In this document: piece by piece, positions 23,957 through 33,278 of the stretch
Position numbering within the stretch: the stretch's first letter is position 1
Layout: every line of letters starts with the position of its first letter
NCBI GenBank assembly: GCA_019930625.1
Contig: CP082844.1
Span: forward strand, 5,394,001-5,458,000
Origin: Nocardia asteroides
Lineage (GTDB): Bacteria; Actinomycetota; Actinomycetes; Mycobacteriales; Mycobacteriaceae
DNA length: 64,000 nucleotides
Direction of reading: 5' to 3'
The notes under the pieces: generated by a model
Seen by the model: only the letters and a program-made list of their open reading frames with translations
The model's database searches: none
Told to the model about the DNA's origin: nothing
Made by a program: the position numbers and the translations under genes

Positions 23957-25990
23957 TTATCCAGCGGTAACGGTGGAGGGGGACGGAGACGGTACGGCGG
24001 TCCGCGTGCGGACCAGTTCTTTGGCGACCGTGACGCAGACCGCGCCGACGAGCGTGCCCGCGGCGAGGGCGGTGAGGAACCACAGGATGTGCCCCACCGC
24101 GAAGAAGACGAAAATGCCGCCGTGCGGTGCGCTGAGCGTGGTTCCGGTGGCCATGATCAGCGCCCCGGTGACGGCGCCTCCCGTCATCATGGAAGGTATG
24201 ACCCGCAGCGGGTCGGCGGCCGCGAACGGAATAGCGCCCTCGGAGATGAACGACGCCCCCAGCAGCCACGCGGCTTTGCCGTTTTCGCGTTCGGCGGTGG
24301 TGAACAGCCGGGGTCTGATCGTGGTGGCCAGCGCCATGGCCAGCGGCGGCACCATGCCCGCGGCCATCACCACGGCCATGATGCGCAGTGACGCGATATC
24401 GGTGACGGCCAGTCCGGCGACGGCGAAGGAGTAAGCGGCCTTGTTGACCGGTCCGCCGAGATCGAAGCACATCATCAGGCCGAGCACGACTCCGAGCGTG
24501 ATCGCGGACGTGCCGGACAGCCCGTTGAGCCAGTTGGTGAGTCCGCTGGTCACCGCGGCGAGCGGCTTGCCGAGCACGATGAACATGGCCGCGCCGACGA
24601 TCAGTGACGCGAACAGCGGGATCACCACCACCGGCATCAGACCCCTGGCCCACTGCGGGACCGCGAAGCGCGCGATCCACAGCGCCGCGAACCCGGCGAT
24701 CAGTCCGCCGACCAAACCGCCGAGGAATCCGGCCCCGACGAACACCGCGACGGCTCCCGCGGTGAATCCCGGTGCGAGGCCGGGGCGGTCGGCGATGGCG
24801 AAGGCGATGTAGCCCGACAGCGCGGGCACCAGGAAGCCGAATGCGAGAGAGCCGAGTTGGAACATCACCGCGCCGAGATAGGTGGCCAGTCCGCCATCGG
24901 GCAACGCCGTCAGCGAGTTGTCCAGCACTATGGTCTTGGCGTTGTCGGCGATCTCGTAGCCTCCGAGCAGGAAGCCGAGCGCGATGAGCAGGCCGCCCGC
25001 CGCGACGAACGGGATCATGTAGCTGACGCCGGTCAGCAGGATTTGGCGCAGGCGGGTGCCCCAGCCGAGGGTTTCGGATCTCGCTGCGGAGAAAGGCTTT
25101 TCGTCGGGTGCGCGGCCGGTGACGGTGGCTGCACCGGGATCGTCCGCGGCACGCAGCGCATCGGCGATCATCGCATCCGGCTCGTTGATCGCCCGTTTGA
25201 CCCCGGAAGCCACGACGGGCTTGCCCGCGAACCGGTCGCGCCCGCGCACGCCGACGTCGGTGGCGAAGACCACCGCGGCGGCGGCCGCGATGACCTCCTC
25301 GCCGAGGGGAGTGCTGCCGCTGGACCCCTGTGTTTCCACGTGCACGGTGACACCGGCGCGTTTGCCCGCGGCGACCAGGGCATCGGCGGCCATGTAGGTG
25401 TGCGCGATTCCGGTCGGGCAGGCGGTGACCGCCACGATGGTGCGCCCGGCAGCCGGTTCCTCATGCCCGGGTGCCACGCCCGCACTCGCGTTCTCCGCGG
25501 CGGTGCTGCTGCGCGAGGTGGTAGTGGTAGCGGGAGCTTCGAGGACACCCTCGACCAGGGCCACGATGTCTGCGGGCGTCGCCGCCGCACGCAGGTCAGC
25601 GACGAACTCCGGCTTCACCAGCGCACGCGCCAGGCTGGACAGCAGTTTCATGTGCTCGGCCCCCGCGCCTTCCGGCGCGGCGATCAGGAAGACGAGGTCG
25701 GCCGGACCGTCCGGGGCGCCGAAATCGACTCGCGGGGCGAGCCGGGCGAACGCGAGAGAGGCTTCGGTGACGGTCGCGGCGCGGCAGTGCGGAATCGCGA
25801 TCCCACCGGGAAGTCCGGTCGCGGACTGGGCTTCCCGGGCGAGCGCCGCGTCGCGCAGTGCCGCGGCGTCTCGCGCACGGCCGATTCCGGCCAAGCGCTC
25901 GGCGAGTGCGGCGATCACCGTCTCCTTGGCGGCGCCGAGATCGGCGTCGAGGGTGATCAGATCCTCGGAGATGATCGAGTCGGCCACCAT
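23957..25990 (-). CDS. fruA: PTS fructose transporter, EIIABC fusion
   Basis: A 677-residue membrane protein that takes up fructose and phosphorylates it to fructose 1-phosphate. EIIA is residues 1-150 with phospho-His68 in GIAIPHCRA. EIIB is about 184-285 with phospho-Cys191 in VTACPTGIAHTYMAA. The membrane EIIC domain starts near 315 (ILLTGVSYMIPFVAAGGLLI), has about eight to ten segments and ends near 660. The order EIIA-EIIB-EIIC is usual for the fructose class in actinobacteria. AAGGAGG sits only 2 bases before ATG 25990, so the adjacent GTG codon may be the true start. The gene follows fruK by 8 bp. Confidence 0.95.
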   Translation of the reverse strand: MVADSIISEDLITLDADLGAAKETVIAALAERLAGIGRARDAAALRDAALAREAQSATGLPGGIAIPHCRAATVTEASLAFARLAPRVDFGAPDGPADLVFLIAAPEGAGAEHMKLLSSLARALVKPEFVADLRAAATPADIVALVEGVLEAPATTTTSRSSTAAENASAGVAPGHEEPAAGRTIVAVTACPTGIAHTYMAADALVAAGKRAGVTVHVETQGSSGSTPLGEEVIAAAAAVVFATDVGVRGRDRFAGKPVVASGVKRAINEPDAMIADALRAADDPGAATVTGRAPDEKPFSAARSETLGWGTRLRQILLTGVSYMIPFVAAGGLLIALGFLLGGYEIADNAKTIVLDNSLTALPDGGLATYLGAVMFQLGSLAFGFLVPALSGYIAFAIADRPGLAPGFTAGAVAVFVGAGFLGGLVGGLIAGFAALWIARFAVPQWARGLMPVVVIPLFASLIVGAAMFIVLGKPLAAVTSGLTNWLNGLSGTSAITLGVVLGLMMCFDLGGPVNKAAYSFAVAGLAVTDIASLRIMAVVMAAGMVPPLAMALATTIRPRLFTTAERENGKAAWLLGASFISEGAIPFAAADPLRVIPSMMTGGAVTGALIMATGTTLSAPHGGIFVFFAVGHILWFLTALAAGTLVGAVCVTVAKELVRTRTAVPSPSPSTVTAG

Positions 25991-25998
25991 GGCCTCCT

Positions 25999-26949
25999 TC
26001 AGGTGTTGTGCAGGGCGTCCAGCGCCGTGACGCAGACGGCGGCGAGGTCGATGTCGTGTGGCCCGGGTACGCCGGTGCCGGGAAGTGCGGCGGCGGCGCT
26101 GCCGTAGGCGACTGCGCGGCGCAACCGTTCGGTGGGCCCGGCGCCGTCCGAGTCGGCGAGCAGGTAGCCGGCCAAGGCCGAATCCCCCGCACCGACCGTG
26201 CTGCGCGGTGTCACGCTCGGCGCGGGCGCGTACCAGGCGCCGTCGGGGGTGACCAAGACGGCGCCCGCCTTGCCGAGCGTAGCGAGGACCGTCTCGACGC
26301 CCCGCTCGACCAGCGTCGCGGCGGCGCGTGCGGCGGCCACCGGATCCTCCAGTTCGGCGGGGTCGGCACCGGTGAGCTGACCGAGTTCCTCGGTGTTCGG
26401 TTTCAGCAACCTCGGCGGGTGGGAGCCGAAGGCGGCGGCGACCGCCCGCAGCGGCGCATCCGAGGCGTCGAGCGCCACCGGAATGCCGCGCAGCCGCCGG
26501 AGCAATGCGACGTACCAGTCGGGGGGCACTCCCGGAGGCAGCGAGCCCGACAGCACCACCCAGGACGCGGCATGGGCGAGGTCCTCGAGCGTCTCGGCAA
26601 GGGCAGCAGCGCAGGCAGTGGTCAGCGGGGGACCGGGTTCGTTGATCTTCGTCGTGGTCCCATCGGTTTCCGCGATCGTGAGATTGGTCCGCGCCGTCCC
26701 GGGCATCGGAACAGCCCGGTAGGCGATGCCCGCGTCGCTCAGCTGCCGCAGCAGCGGATCTCCGGTGTTGCCGGGCAGCACGGCCACGGTCGCGCGGCCC
26801 GCCGCGGCGACCACTCTCGACACGTTGACGCCCTTACCGCCGGGATGCGAGCTCACGGTGGCGGCGCGGTGCACCGCGCCCCGGCGCAAGGCCTCGGTGA
26901 GGGTTACGGTGCGGTCGATGCTGGGGTTGGCGGTCAGCGTGACGATCAT
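25999..26949 (-). CDS. fruK: 1-phosphofructokinase
   Basis: A 316-residue PfkB-family kinase that converts fructose 1-phosphate to fructose 1,6-bisphosphate using ATP. It begins MIVTLTANPSIDRTVTL as FruK proteins do. The substrate-binding signature is HPGGKGVNVSRVV, and the C-terminal STVGAGDSALAGYL carries the catalytic Asp and anion hole. Its ATG overlaps the fruR stop by 4 bases (ATGA), and fruA follows by 8 bp, giving the standard fructose operon order. Confidence 0.95.
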   Translation of the reverse strand: MIVTLTANPSIDRTVTLTEALRRGAVHRAATVSSHPGGKGVNVSRVVAAAGRATVAVLPGNTGDPLLRQLSDAGIAYRAVPMPGTARTNLTIAETDGTTTKINEPGPPLTTACAAALAETLEDLAHAASWVVLSGSLPPGVPPDWYVALLRRLRGIPVALDASDAPLRAVAAAFGSHPPRLLKPNTEELGQLTGADPAELEDPVAAARAAATLVERGVETVLATLGKAGAVLVTPDGAWYAPAPSVTPRSTVGAGDSALAGYLLADSDGAGPTERLRRAVAYGSAAAALPGTGVPGPHDIDLAAVCVTALDALHNT

Positions 26950-27713
26950 GCCGTGACCACCTCGAGGCCGGAGGCGCTGAGCTCGCTGCGCACCGAATCC
27001 GGCACGCCGGTGTCGGTGACCAGGGCGTCGACGTCCTCGACCTCCGCGAATCGCACCAGATCCTCGCGGCCGACCTTGGTGGAGTCGGCGACCACGACGA
27101 CGCGGTGCGCGCTGGCCACCATGGCTCGCTTGACCGCGGCCTCATCGATGTCCGGGGTGGACAGGCCGTGCGAGGTGGTGAGCGCGTTGGTCCCGAGAAA
27201 GCAGACGTCGACCCGCAGTTCGGCGAGCATGCGCTGGGTCTCCGGGCCGACGGCGGCCTGGGTGACGCCGCGGACGCGTCCGCCGAGCAGGTGCAACCGC
27301 ACCGCGGCGTGCCCGCTGAGGCGGGCCGCGATCGGCACCGAATTGGTGACCGCTACCAGCTCGCGGTCGGTCGGCAGCAGTGCGGCGATCCGCGCGGTGG
27401 TGGTGCCCGCGTCGAACAGGACACTGCCACCGGTGGGCGGCAGGAATTCCAACGCCGCTTTGGCGATGCGGTCCTTCTCCGCCGCGCGGCTGTGCTCGCG
27501 TTCGCCGGTGCCGAGCTCGATCGCGGTCAGCGCCGCGGCAGGCACCGCGCCGCCGTGCACACGCCTGACCAAGCCCATCCGGTCCAGGACCGCGAGATCG
27601 CGCCGGACTGTCTCGGTCGTGACGCCGTATTGATCGGACAGCTCGGTGACCGACACGCGCCCTCGTTGCCCGACCAGCGTCGCGATCGCCTGCTGCCGTT
27701 CCTCGGCGTACAT
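26946..27713 (-). CDS. fruR: DeoR-family fructose operon regulator
   Basis: A 255-residue regulator. The N-terminal helix-turn-helix is ISO-type DeoR: VSVTELSDQYGVTTETVRRD, followed by LGLVRR-like MGLVRRVHGGAV. The sugar-phosphate sensor domain has LFDAGTTTARIAALLP, LLGGRVRG and VVVVADSTKVGRED. It is the first gene of the fru operon and probably represses it until fructose 1-phosphate accumulates. The direct repeats in the divergent region upstream are its likely target. The name is given by gene context. Confidence 0.9.
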   Translation of the reverse strand: MYAEERQQAIATLVGQRGRVSVTELSDQYGVTTETVRRDLAVLDRMGLVRRVHGGAVPAAALTAIELGTGEREHSRAAEKDRIAKAALEFLPPTGGSVLFDAGTTTARIAALLPTDRELVAVTNSVPIAARLSGHAAVRLHLLGGRVRGVTQAAVGPETQRMLAELRVDVCFLGTNALTTSHGLSTPDIDEAAVKRAMVASAHRVVVVADSTKVGREDLVRFAEVEDVDALVTDTGVPDSVRSELSASGLEVVTA

Positions 27714-27730
27714 CCGACCTCCCGGTTCGA

Positions 27731-27770
27731 TGTTGGTTTATGTTGTTTTATATCTGAATGTGTTGCTTTG
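27731..27770. promoter_or_regulatory. Phased direct repeats between fruR and ptsI, likely FruR operator
   Basis: TGTTGGTTTA (27731-27740), TGTTGTTTTA (27741-27750) and TGTTGCTTTG (27761-27770) lie 10 and 20 bases apart, so all face the same side of the helix. The region is strikingly T-rich for this GC-rich sequence. DeoR-type sugar regulators in related actinobacteria bind similar TGTTNNTTT-like sites, so this should control both the fru operon and ptsI. Confidence 0.7.
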
Positions 27771-27858
27771 TCAATCGTATGGCGTAGTCTGGATCACATC
27801 GAAGATCGGATGGGCAGGGAATCGGGCTCGCCGGTTCAGGTGTGGAGGTAGGCGACGG

Positions 27859-29559
27859 ATGACGGGATCTTTGCAGGTAGAAATGGAATCGTTAGTGCTG
27901 TGCGGCACACCGGCGGTCTCCGGGGTAGCGTGTGCGCCCGCTGTCCGGCCGGGTGCCCGTCTACGCGTTGCGGAGTCGACTGATTCGATTCCCGAGCCCG
28001 GTCGGGCATCCGAGCAGGCGGCGTTCCTTGCGGCAGCGACGACGGTCGCGGACCGTTTGCGGGGACGAGCGGCCCGGGCCGGCGGCGCCGCCGCGGAAGT
28101 CCTCGCCGCGAACGCCGCGATGGCCACCGACCGTGGCTGGCTCGGTGTGGCGCAGAAGCTGATCGCGGCCGGCACACCGGCGCGTGCGGCGGCGGTCGCG
28201 GCCACCGACCAGTTCGCCGAGATGTTCATCAAGCTCGGCGGGCTGATGGCCGAACGCGTGACAGATCTCCGGGACGTCTGCGATCGGGTCGTCGCCGAAC
28301 TGGCCGGCGCGCCCGAACCAGGCATCCCGGTGCCGCCAGAGCCCTCGATCCTGCTCGCCGACGACCTCGCGCCCGCGGATGCGGCGGGCCTCGACCCCTC
28401 GCTCATCATCGGCTTGGCGACGTCATTCGGCGGGCCTACCAGCCACACGGCGATCATCGCGCGGCAACTCGGCATTCCTTGTGTCGTCGCGGTGGCCGGT
28501 CTCGACGCAATCGCGGCGGGTACGCCCGTCCTGCTGGACGGCTCGTCCGGGCGCGTAGTCCTCGATCCCGATCCCGAGGTTGCGGCACGCGCGGTCGAGC
28601 GGTTCCGTGCCCGGACGGCCCGAGACGCCGCCTGGACCGGGCCGGGCGCAACCGCGGACGGTCACCGGGTGGAAGTACTGGTCAACGTCCAAGATGGCCC
28701 AGGCGCGCAGGCCGCGCGCCGAACACCGGCCGAAGGCGTCGGCCTGTTCCGCACCGAATTGTGCTTCCTGGACCGCGAAACCGAGCCCGCGGTAGCAGAG
28801 CAAGAGCGCATCTACCGCGAGGTGTTCGACGCGTACGCCGGCGCCAAGGTGGTGATCCGGACCCTGGACGCCGGATCGGACAAGCCGCTACGATTCGCCG
28901 ACCATGCCGACGAGGCCAATCCCGCGCTCGGGGTGCGGGGTATCCGCATTGCCGCGCGCGACGCCGGAATCCTCGACCGGCAACTCGACGCGATCTCGCA
29001 AGCCGCCGCCGGCCGTTCGCCGGTGCCCTGGGTGATGGCGCCGATGATCTCGACCGCGGCCGAAGCGGAATCCTTCGCCGAGAAGGTGCGCGGCCGGGGG
29101 CTGATCCCCGGCGCGATGATCGAGGTGCCCGCCGCCGCGCTCACGGCGGAAGCGATTCTGCGCCACGTCGATTTCCTCTCCGTCGGCACCAATGACCTCG
29201 CGCAATACACAATGGCGGCCGACCGGATGTCTCCCGCACTGGCCGCCCTCACCGATCCGTGGCAGCCGGCGGTGCTGGCTCTCGTCGCGCGCACGGCGGT
29301 TGCGGGTCAGCGCCTCGGCAAGCCCGTAGGGGTGTGCGGTGAAGCCGCGGCGGATCCGGCCTTGGCCTGCGTGCTGGTCGGCTTCGGCGTCGGATCGCTG
29401 TCCATGGCAGCGGGCGCGGTCGCCGCGGTGGGCGCGGGCCTGGCCGAGGTGACCCGTGAGCAGTGCGAGCGCGCCGCGACCGCCGCGCTGGCGGCTTCCG
29501 ACCCGGCCGCTGCTCGTGCGGCCGTGCGAGCGGTCCTCGGCTGGGCGCCCGGCGCCTGA
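27859..29559 (+). CDS. ptsI: PTS Enzyme I (phosphoenolpyruvate-protein phosphotransferase)
   Basis: A 566-residue cytoplasmic enzyme that takes phosphate from PEP and gives it to HPr. The phospho-histidine is His196 in GGPTSHTAIIARQLGIP. The PEP-binding barrel has GVGLFRTELCFLDRE, IRTLDAGSDKPLRF, LSVGTNDLAQYTMAADR and the C-terminal VGVCGEAAADP with the catalytic Cys. I start at ATG 27859 because GGAGGT lies upstream; a longer upstream frame to 27646 crosses the promoter region. It diverges from fruR and completes the general PTS chain with the HPr encoded in the opposite operon. Confidence 0.95.
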   Translation: MTGSLQVEMESLVLCGTPAVSGVACAPAVRPGARLRVAESTDSIPEPGRASEQAAFLAAATTVADRLRGRAARAGGAAAEVLAANAAMATDRGWLGVAQKLIAAGTPARAAAVAATDQFAEMFIKLGGLMAERVTDLRDVCDRVVAELAGAPEPGIPVPPEPSILLADDLAPADAAGLDPSLIIGLATSFGGPTSHTAIIARQLGIPCVVAVAGLDAIAAGTPVLLDGSSGRVVLDPDPEVAARAVERFRARTARDAAWTGPGATADGHRVEVLVNVQDGPGAQAARRTPAEGVGLFRTELCFLDRETEPAVAEQERIYREVFDAYAGAKVVIRTLDAGSDKPLRFADHADEANPALGVRGIRIAARDAGILDRQLDAISQAAAGRSPVPWVMAPMISTAAEAESFAEKVRGRGLIPGAMIEVPAAALTAEAILRHVDFLSVGTNDLAQYTMAADRMSPALAALTDPWQPAVLALVARTAVAGQRLGKPVGVCGEAAADPALACVLVGFGVGSLSMAAGAVAAVGAGLAEVTREQCERAATAALAASDPAAARAAVRAVLGWAPGA

Positions 29560-29579
29560 CGATCGAAGATTCCGACCGT

Positions 29580-30449
29580 TCACGACCGGACGTCACGAAC
29601 TGCAGCTCTGATAGCGCGACGGAGTCCGTCACGCCAGTGGGGTAGGGGCGTAAGGCCGCTTCCGATCCACGATGCGTTCGACAGAACGGCATTCCGCGGC
29701 CGGGTTGCGGCATCTCGGAATTCCGATGTCCGGCAAGGCCGCAACAGATCCGCATCGAGTCCCGCCGCTTCGACGACCGCACGAGCGAATCGGTATTTGG
29801 ATGCGGCACCGCCTCCGGTCGCGTGGAGCAGGTGCGGTGGATTCGGGTGCGCGACGAGGTCGAACAGTGCGGACACGAGATCGTCGACGTAGGTGGGGGA
29901 CGCGATCTGGTCGGTGACGACCGCGACGCGCTCGCCTCGGGAGCATCTCCGCACGAGTGCGGCCGGGAAATCCCGATCGGTCCCCGAGTACAGCCACATG
30001 GTGCGGACGATCCGCACATCGGGCAACGCTGCTCGGGCGGCCTCCTCACCTGCCAACTTGGATCTTCCGTACACGCTCGACGGGACGGTCGGCGACCAGG
30101 TTTCCCATGGACTCGACGCCGCCCCGTCGAAGACGTAGGCGGTCGAGATGTGCAGTAGTCGCGCTCCACTCTTCGCGCAGGCTCGGGCCAGCAGTCCCGG
30201 GCCGACCGCGTTGACCGCGAACGCTTTATCGGCTTCGATCTCGGCGGCGTCTACGCCGGTGTAGGCCGCGCAGTTGATGACGACATCGCCGGGGCCGACG
30301 GTGTCGTTCACCGCTGTTGCATCGGTGATGTCGAGTTCTTTCGATCCGAACCCGAGCACCTGTCGATCAGCGCGACGAAACGGGCTCGTCGCCCTTGTTA
30401 TCCCACTGCCGAGCAGTCCGTCGGCACCGGTGACCACCAACCTGTTCAC
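29580..30449 (-). CDS. dTDP-4-dehydrorhamnose reductase-like sugar 4-ketoreductase (RmlD family)
   Basis: A 289-residue NAD(P)-dependent reductase of the RmlD type. It begins VNRLVVTGADGLLGSG (cofactor loop), then has INCAAYTGVDAAE, ISTAYVFDG, and the catalytic YGRSK. Substrate-side residues follow in QIASPTYVDDL. The GTG start at 30449 overlaps the dehydratase stop (GTGA); the longer upstream frame to 30632 lies inside the dehydratase gene. In deoxysugar pathways this enzyme reduces the 4-keto group after deoxygenation, comparable to UrdR/rhodinose-type routes. Here it follows a 3-dehydratase, so the product should be a 3-deoxygenated 6-deoxyhexose. Which NDP-sugar is used is not shown. Confidence 0.85.
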   Translation of the reverse strand: MNRLVVTGADGLLGSGITRATSPFRRADRQVLGFGSKELDITDATAVNDTVGPGDVVINCAAYTGVDAAEIEADKAFAVNAVGPGLLARACAKSGARLLHISTAYVFDGAASSPWETWSPTVPSSVYGRSKLAGEEAARAALPDVRIVRTMWLYSGTDRDFPAALVRRCSRGERVAVVTDQIASPTYVDDLVSALFDLVAHPNPPHLLHATGGGAASKYRFARAVVEAAGLDADLLRPCRTSEFRDAATRPRNAVLSNASWIGSGLTPLPHWRDGLRRAIRAAVRDVRS

Positions 30450-31789
30450 CGCTTGTCCTCGCGGGAGATCGGCACGAGCCGGACCGGGGAGTCTCGGTAG
30501 CCCGAAACGTACTCTCGGATCGAGGCGACCATGTAGTCGGTCATCTCGTCGGTTATTCCGGGGTACACGCCTATCCAGAAGGTGTTGTCGGCGACGTAGT
30601 CGCTGGCCGCCAAGCTGCCGGATATTCGGCACTCGATGTTCGAGTACGCCGGATGGCGGAGGAGATTTCCGGCGAAGAGGCCACGGGTCGCGATTTTGCG
30701 GTGTTCGAGGAAGTTGACGATGTCGATGCGGCCGAAAGGCGCGTCCGGCAGCACCGTGAGGGCGAATCCGAACCAGCTCGGATCGCTACCGAGGGTCGGT
30801 TCCGGCAGGCGGAGATGGTCGATCCCATCCAGGCCTTCGCGAAGCCGACGCCAGTTGTGACGCCGACGGGAGCAGAAATCGTCCAGTCTGGCCAGCTGGG
30901 AGAGCCCGAGCGCAGCCTGGATATCTGTTGTCTTCAGGTTGTAGCCGATATGCGAATAGATGTACTTGTGGTCGTATCCGTAGGGAAGGCAGCCCAGCTG
31001 CTGGGTGAACCTCTTCCCGCATCTGTTGCTTTCGCCCGGCTCACACCAGCAGTCGCGTCCCCAATCGCGCAGAGACTTCACGACGCGTGCTGTGGTCAGG
31101 TCGTTGGTCAGCACACATCCGCCCTCACCTGTGGTCAAATGATGTGCCGGGTAGAAGCTGACGGTGGCCAGATCGCCGAAGGTGCCGGTAACTCGTGACC
31201 GGTATGTCGAGCCGACTGCATCGCAATTGTCTTCGATCAGGAACATGCCGTGCTCCGCGCACAACGCGGAGATCTCCGCCACCGCAAACGGGTTACCGAG
31301 TGTGTGTGCCAGTACCACGGCACGGGTCCTCGGGCCGATTGCCTCCTCCACGGCTTCAGGTGTCGTGTTGTATGTGGCGGGATCGATATCCACGAATACC
31401 GGTTTCAACCCGTTTTGCAGGATCGGGTTCACTGTCGTCGGGAAGCCGGCGGCAGCCGTGATCACCTCATCCCCGGGGCACAGCCGGGAGTCGCCCAGTT
31501 CCGGGGCGGTCAATGCGGTGACTGCGAGCAGGTTCGCCGAAGAGCCGGAGTTGGTGAGTCGCGCCTTGCGGAGACCCATTTTTCTGGCGAATTCTCTTTC
31601 GAATCGATGTGCCAGGATTCCCGCCGCGATACGCATATCCAGCGCGGCCTCGAGGACGGCGACCCTGTCGTCGTCGTCGAGGCAGGCGCCGGATGATTGG
31701 ATCTCGGTGACGCCTGCGACGAAGTGATTCTCGGTCTGCGAATTGTGGAACCGTCGGATAATCGTGATCAGATCGTCTCTATCGTTCAC
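30446..31789 (-). CDS. NDP-4-keto-6-deoxyhexose 3-dehydratase, E1/RfbH type ([2Fe-2S], PMP)
   Basis: A 447-residue enzyme of the DegT/AspC aminotransferase fold. Like E1 of ascarylose synthesis and RfbH it removes the C3 hydroxyl of a 4-keto sugar by radical chemistry. The PLP lysine is replaced by histidine in SFYPAHHLTTGEGG (His216/217), as in E1. Cysteines 189, 247, 249 and 257 form the exact CX57CXCX7C cluster motif of E1. The start GTG 31789 has GGGAG upstream and lies 1 base after the glycosyltransferase stop, so the genes are coupled. E1 needs an E3-type reductase; none is in the window, so a general ferredoxin system may serve, as reported for SpnQ. Likely makes a 3-deoxysugar for natural-product glycosylation. 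Confidence 0.92.
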   Translation of the reverse strand: MNDRDDLITIIRRFHNSQTENHFVAGVTEIQSSGACLDDDDRVAVLEAALDMRIAAGILAHRFEREFARKMGLRKARLTNSGSSANLLAVTALTAPELGDSRLCPGDEVITAAAGFPTTVNPILQNGLKPVFVDIDPATYNTTPEAVEEAIGPRTRAVVLAHTLGNPFAVAEISALCAEHGMFLIEDNCDAVGSTYRSRVTGTFGDLATVSFYPAHHLTTGEGGCVLTNDLTTARVVKSLRDWGRDCWCEPGESNRCGKRFTQQLGCLPYGYDHKYIYSHIGYNLKTTDIQAALGLSQLARLDDFCSRRRHNWRRLREGLDGIDHLRLPEPTLGSDPSWFGFALTVLPDAPFGRIDIVNFLEHRKIATRGLFAGNLLRHPAYSNIECRISGSLAASDYVADNTFWIGVYPGITDEMTDYMVASIREYVSGYRDSPVRLVPISREDKR

Positions 31790-31790
31790 T

Positions 31791-32996
31791 CTATTTCTCC
31801 CGGTGCGAGAAGCCTGGAACGAAATCTCTGAGGTCTTCGGTAAATGCGGATTGTGGCGGCAGTGCCCACATATGCCGCTTGAGCTCTCGCGCGGCCTGCT
31901 GGTAGGTGGGGTCGTCGAGGATTCGCCGGCAGGCGGTGAGAACATCGGAGGCGGTGACGGTCATGGGATCGAGGTGGATGCCGGTGCCGAGGATTTCGCA
32001 GCGTCGTGCATTTCCGGGATGATCGGCGAAGAAGGGAAGTACCAGCTGCGGGACTCCGTAGGTTATCGTGTCGCGCATCGAATTCAATCCACCGTGTGTG
32101 ATGAACAGGTCCACGTTCGCCAATACGAGGGACTGCGGGACGTACGGCAGGACATGGATGTGTGCTGGTAGCGATCGGAATCTGTCCTGATACAGCGACG
32201 GCAGCGAGACGACCGCGGTACACCGGAGCACGGCCAAAGCCGCGAAGACCTCCCCGTAGATCTCGGTCATTCGATCCCTGAACCGCGGTGAGAAGGGGCC
32301 GATCGATCCTAGCGAGAGGTAAACGATCGGCCTATCGCCAGGCATCGAGGTGAACACCTCCGGGAGCAGTTGATCATTGTGCCGTACCGGTGGTTCGTGC
32401 CGGTAACGGACCAATGGGGTGTCGAGATCGGCGTTATTGAATTCTCTCGGCGTCAGGGAGACCGTGAGATGTCGCAGGATTCCTGGCGTCGGCGGTTCTT
32501 CCGGAAGCCCGAGTTTGGCCCGTTGCGTGGTCAAAGCGGGTCGGATCAGGTCTTCGTGGAGGTTTCGCACAAGCTGCAGCGGGCCGATGTCCACCGTGAC
32601 GTGGGGTATTTCGAGCACCTCCGCGGCCAGGTAACCGCCGAACTCCGAGCACTCGTGCAAGACGACATCAGGTCGCCACCGTTGGGACAGGTCCAGTACG
32701 TCTTCCGCGACACGCAAGGCGATACGGTCACCGAGGAACTCCGTCATGTACATCCGGTCGAACGCGTCTATGTCCCGGTCGAGCAGACACCCGAAAATCG
32801 CTGCATCGAACTCGCGGTCGGCCCACCGTATTCCCACGTCTACGGTCTCGACGCCGTAGTTGCTGTGCAGCCAGGCCCCCCACTTCTGGGGTGCCGCAAC
32901 GCGGACATCGTGGCCGTGCCTGCTCAGCGCGTCGGCCAGTGTGACCAGCCCCCGAAAGTGGGATTCGAACTGGTTGACGGTCACCAGCACGCGCAT
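31791..32996 (-). CDS. Glycosyltransferase, GT1 (MGT-like) family
   Basis: A 401-residue GT-B glycosyltransferase. It begins MRVLVTVNQFESHFRGLVTL with the acceptor-side Rossmann domain. The C-terminal nucleotide-sugar domain has IVYLSLGSIGPF, HVLPYVPQSLVL and the signature FITHGGLNSMRDTITYGVPQ, followed by LPFFADHPGNARR. These features match macrolide and polyketide glycosyltransferases that use dTDP-deoxysugars. I start at ATG 32996; an in-frame ATG at 33020 is possible. Neither start has a strong ribosome binding site. It is the first gene of the coupled operon with the 3-dehydratase and 4-ketoreductase, so it probably transfers the sugar they make. The acceptor may be the PKS product made further along. 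Confidence 0.9.
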   Translation of the reverse strand: MRVLVTVNQFESHFRGLVTLADALSRHGHDVRVAAPQKWGAWLHSNYGVETVDVGIRWADREFDAAIFGCLLDRDIDAFDRMYMTEFLGDRIALRVAEDVLDLSQRWRPDVVLHECSEFGGYLAAEVLEIPHVTVDIGPLQLVRNLHEDLIRPALTTQRAKLGLPEEPPTPGILRHLTVSLTPREFNNADLDTPLVRYRHEPPVRHNDQLLPEVFTSMPGDRPIVYLSLGSIGPFSPRFRDRMTEIYGEVFAALAVLRCTAVVSLPSLYQDRFRSLPAHIHVLPYVPQSLVLANVDLFITHGGLNSMRDTITYGVPQLVLPFFADHPGNARRCEILGTGIHLDPMTVTASDVLTACRRILDDPTYQQAARELKRHMWALPPQSAFTEDLRDFVPGFSHREK

Positions 32997-33278
32997 GCGA
33001 TCTGCCCGCGAGAAAGCCATGCCCGCAGCGTGACACATTGGGGCTCAACGACGTACGCGTTTCCACGGAACTGGATCAGCGACGGTTTCCGCTCGGATGG
33101 TGCCTCTTCCCACTGCGGCGGCTCCACGTCAGCATCAGCACCAAGACAGCCGGGGCAGGGAAGCGGCGGGGTCCATCTCGGTGTCGTCGGTGCGCAACTC
33201 ACGCAACACGACGCCGACCGGCTCGGCTGCATCATCAATCCCTCGGTCTCGGCGGCCCAGTGTGAACATGTGGCGCCG

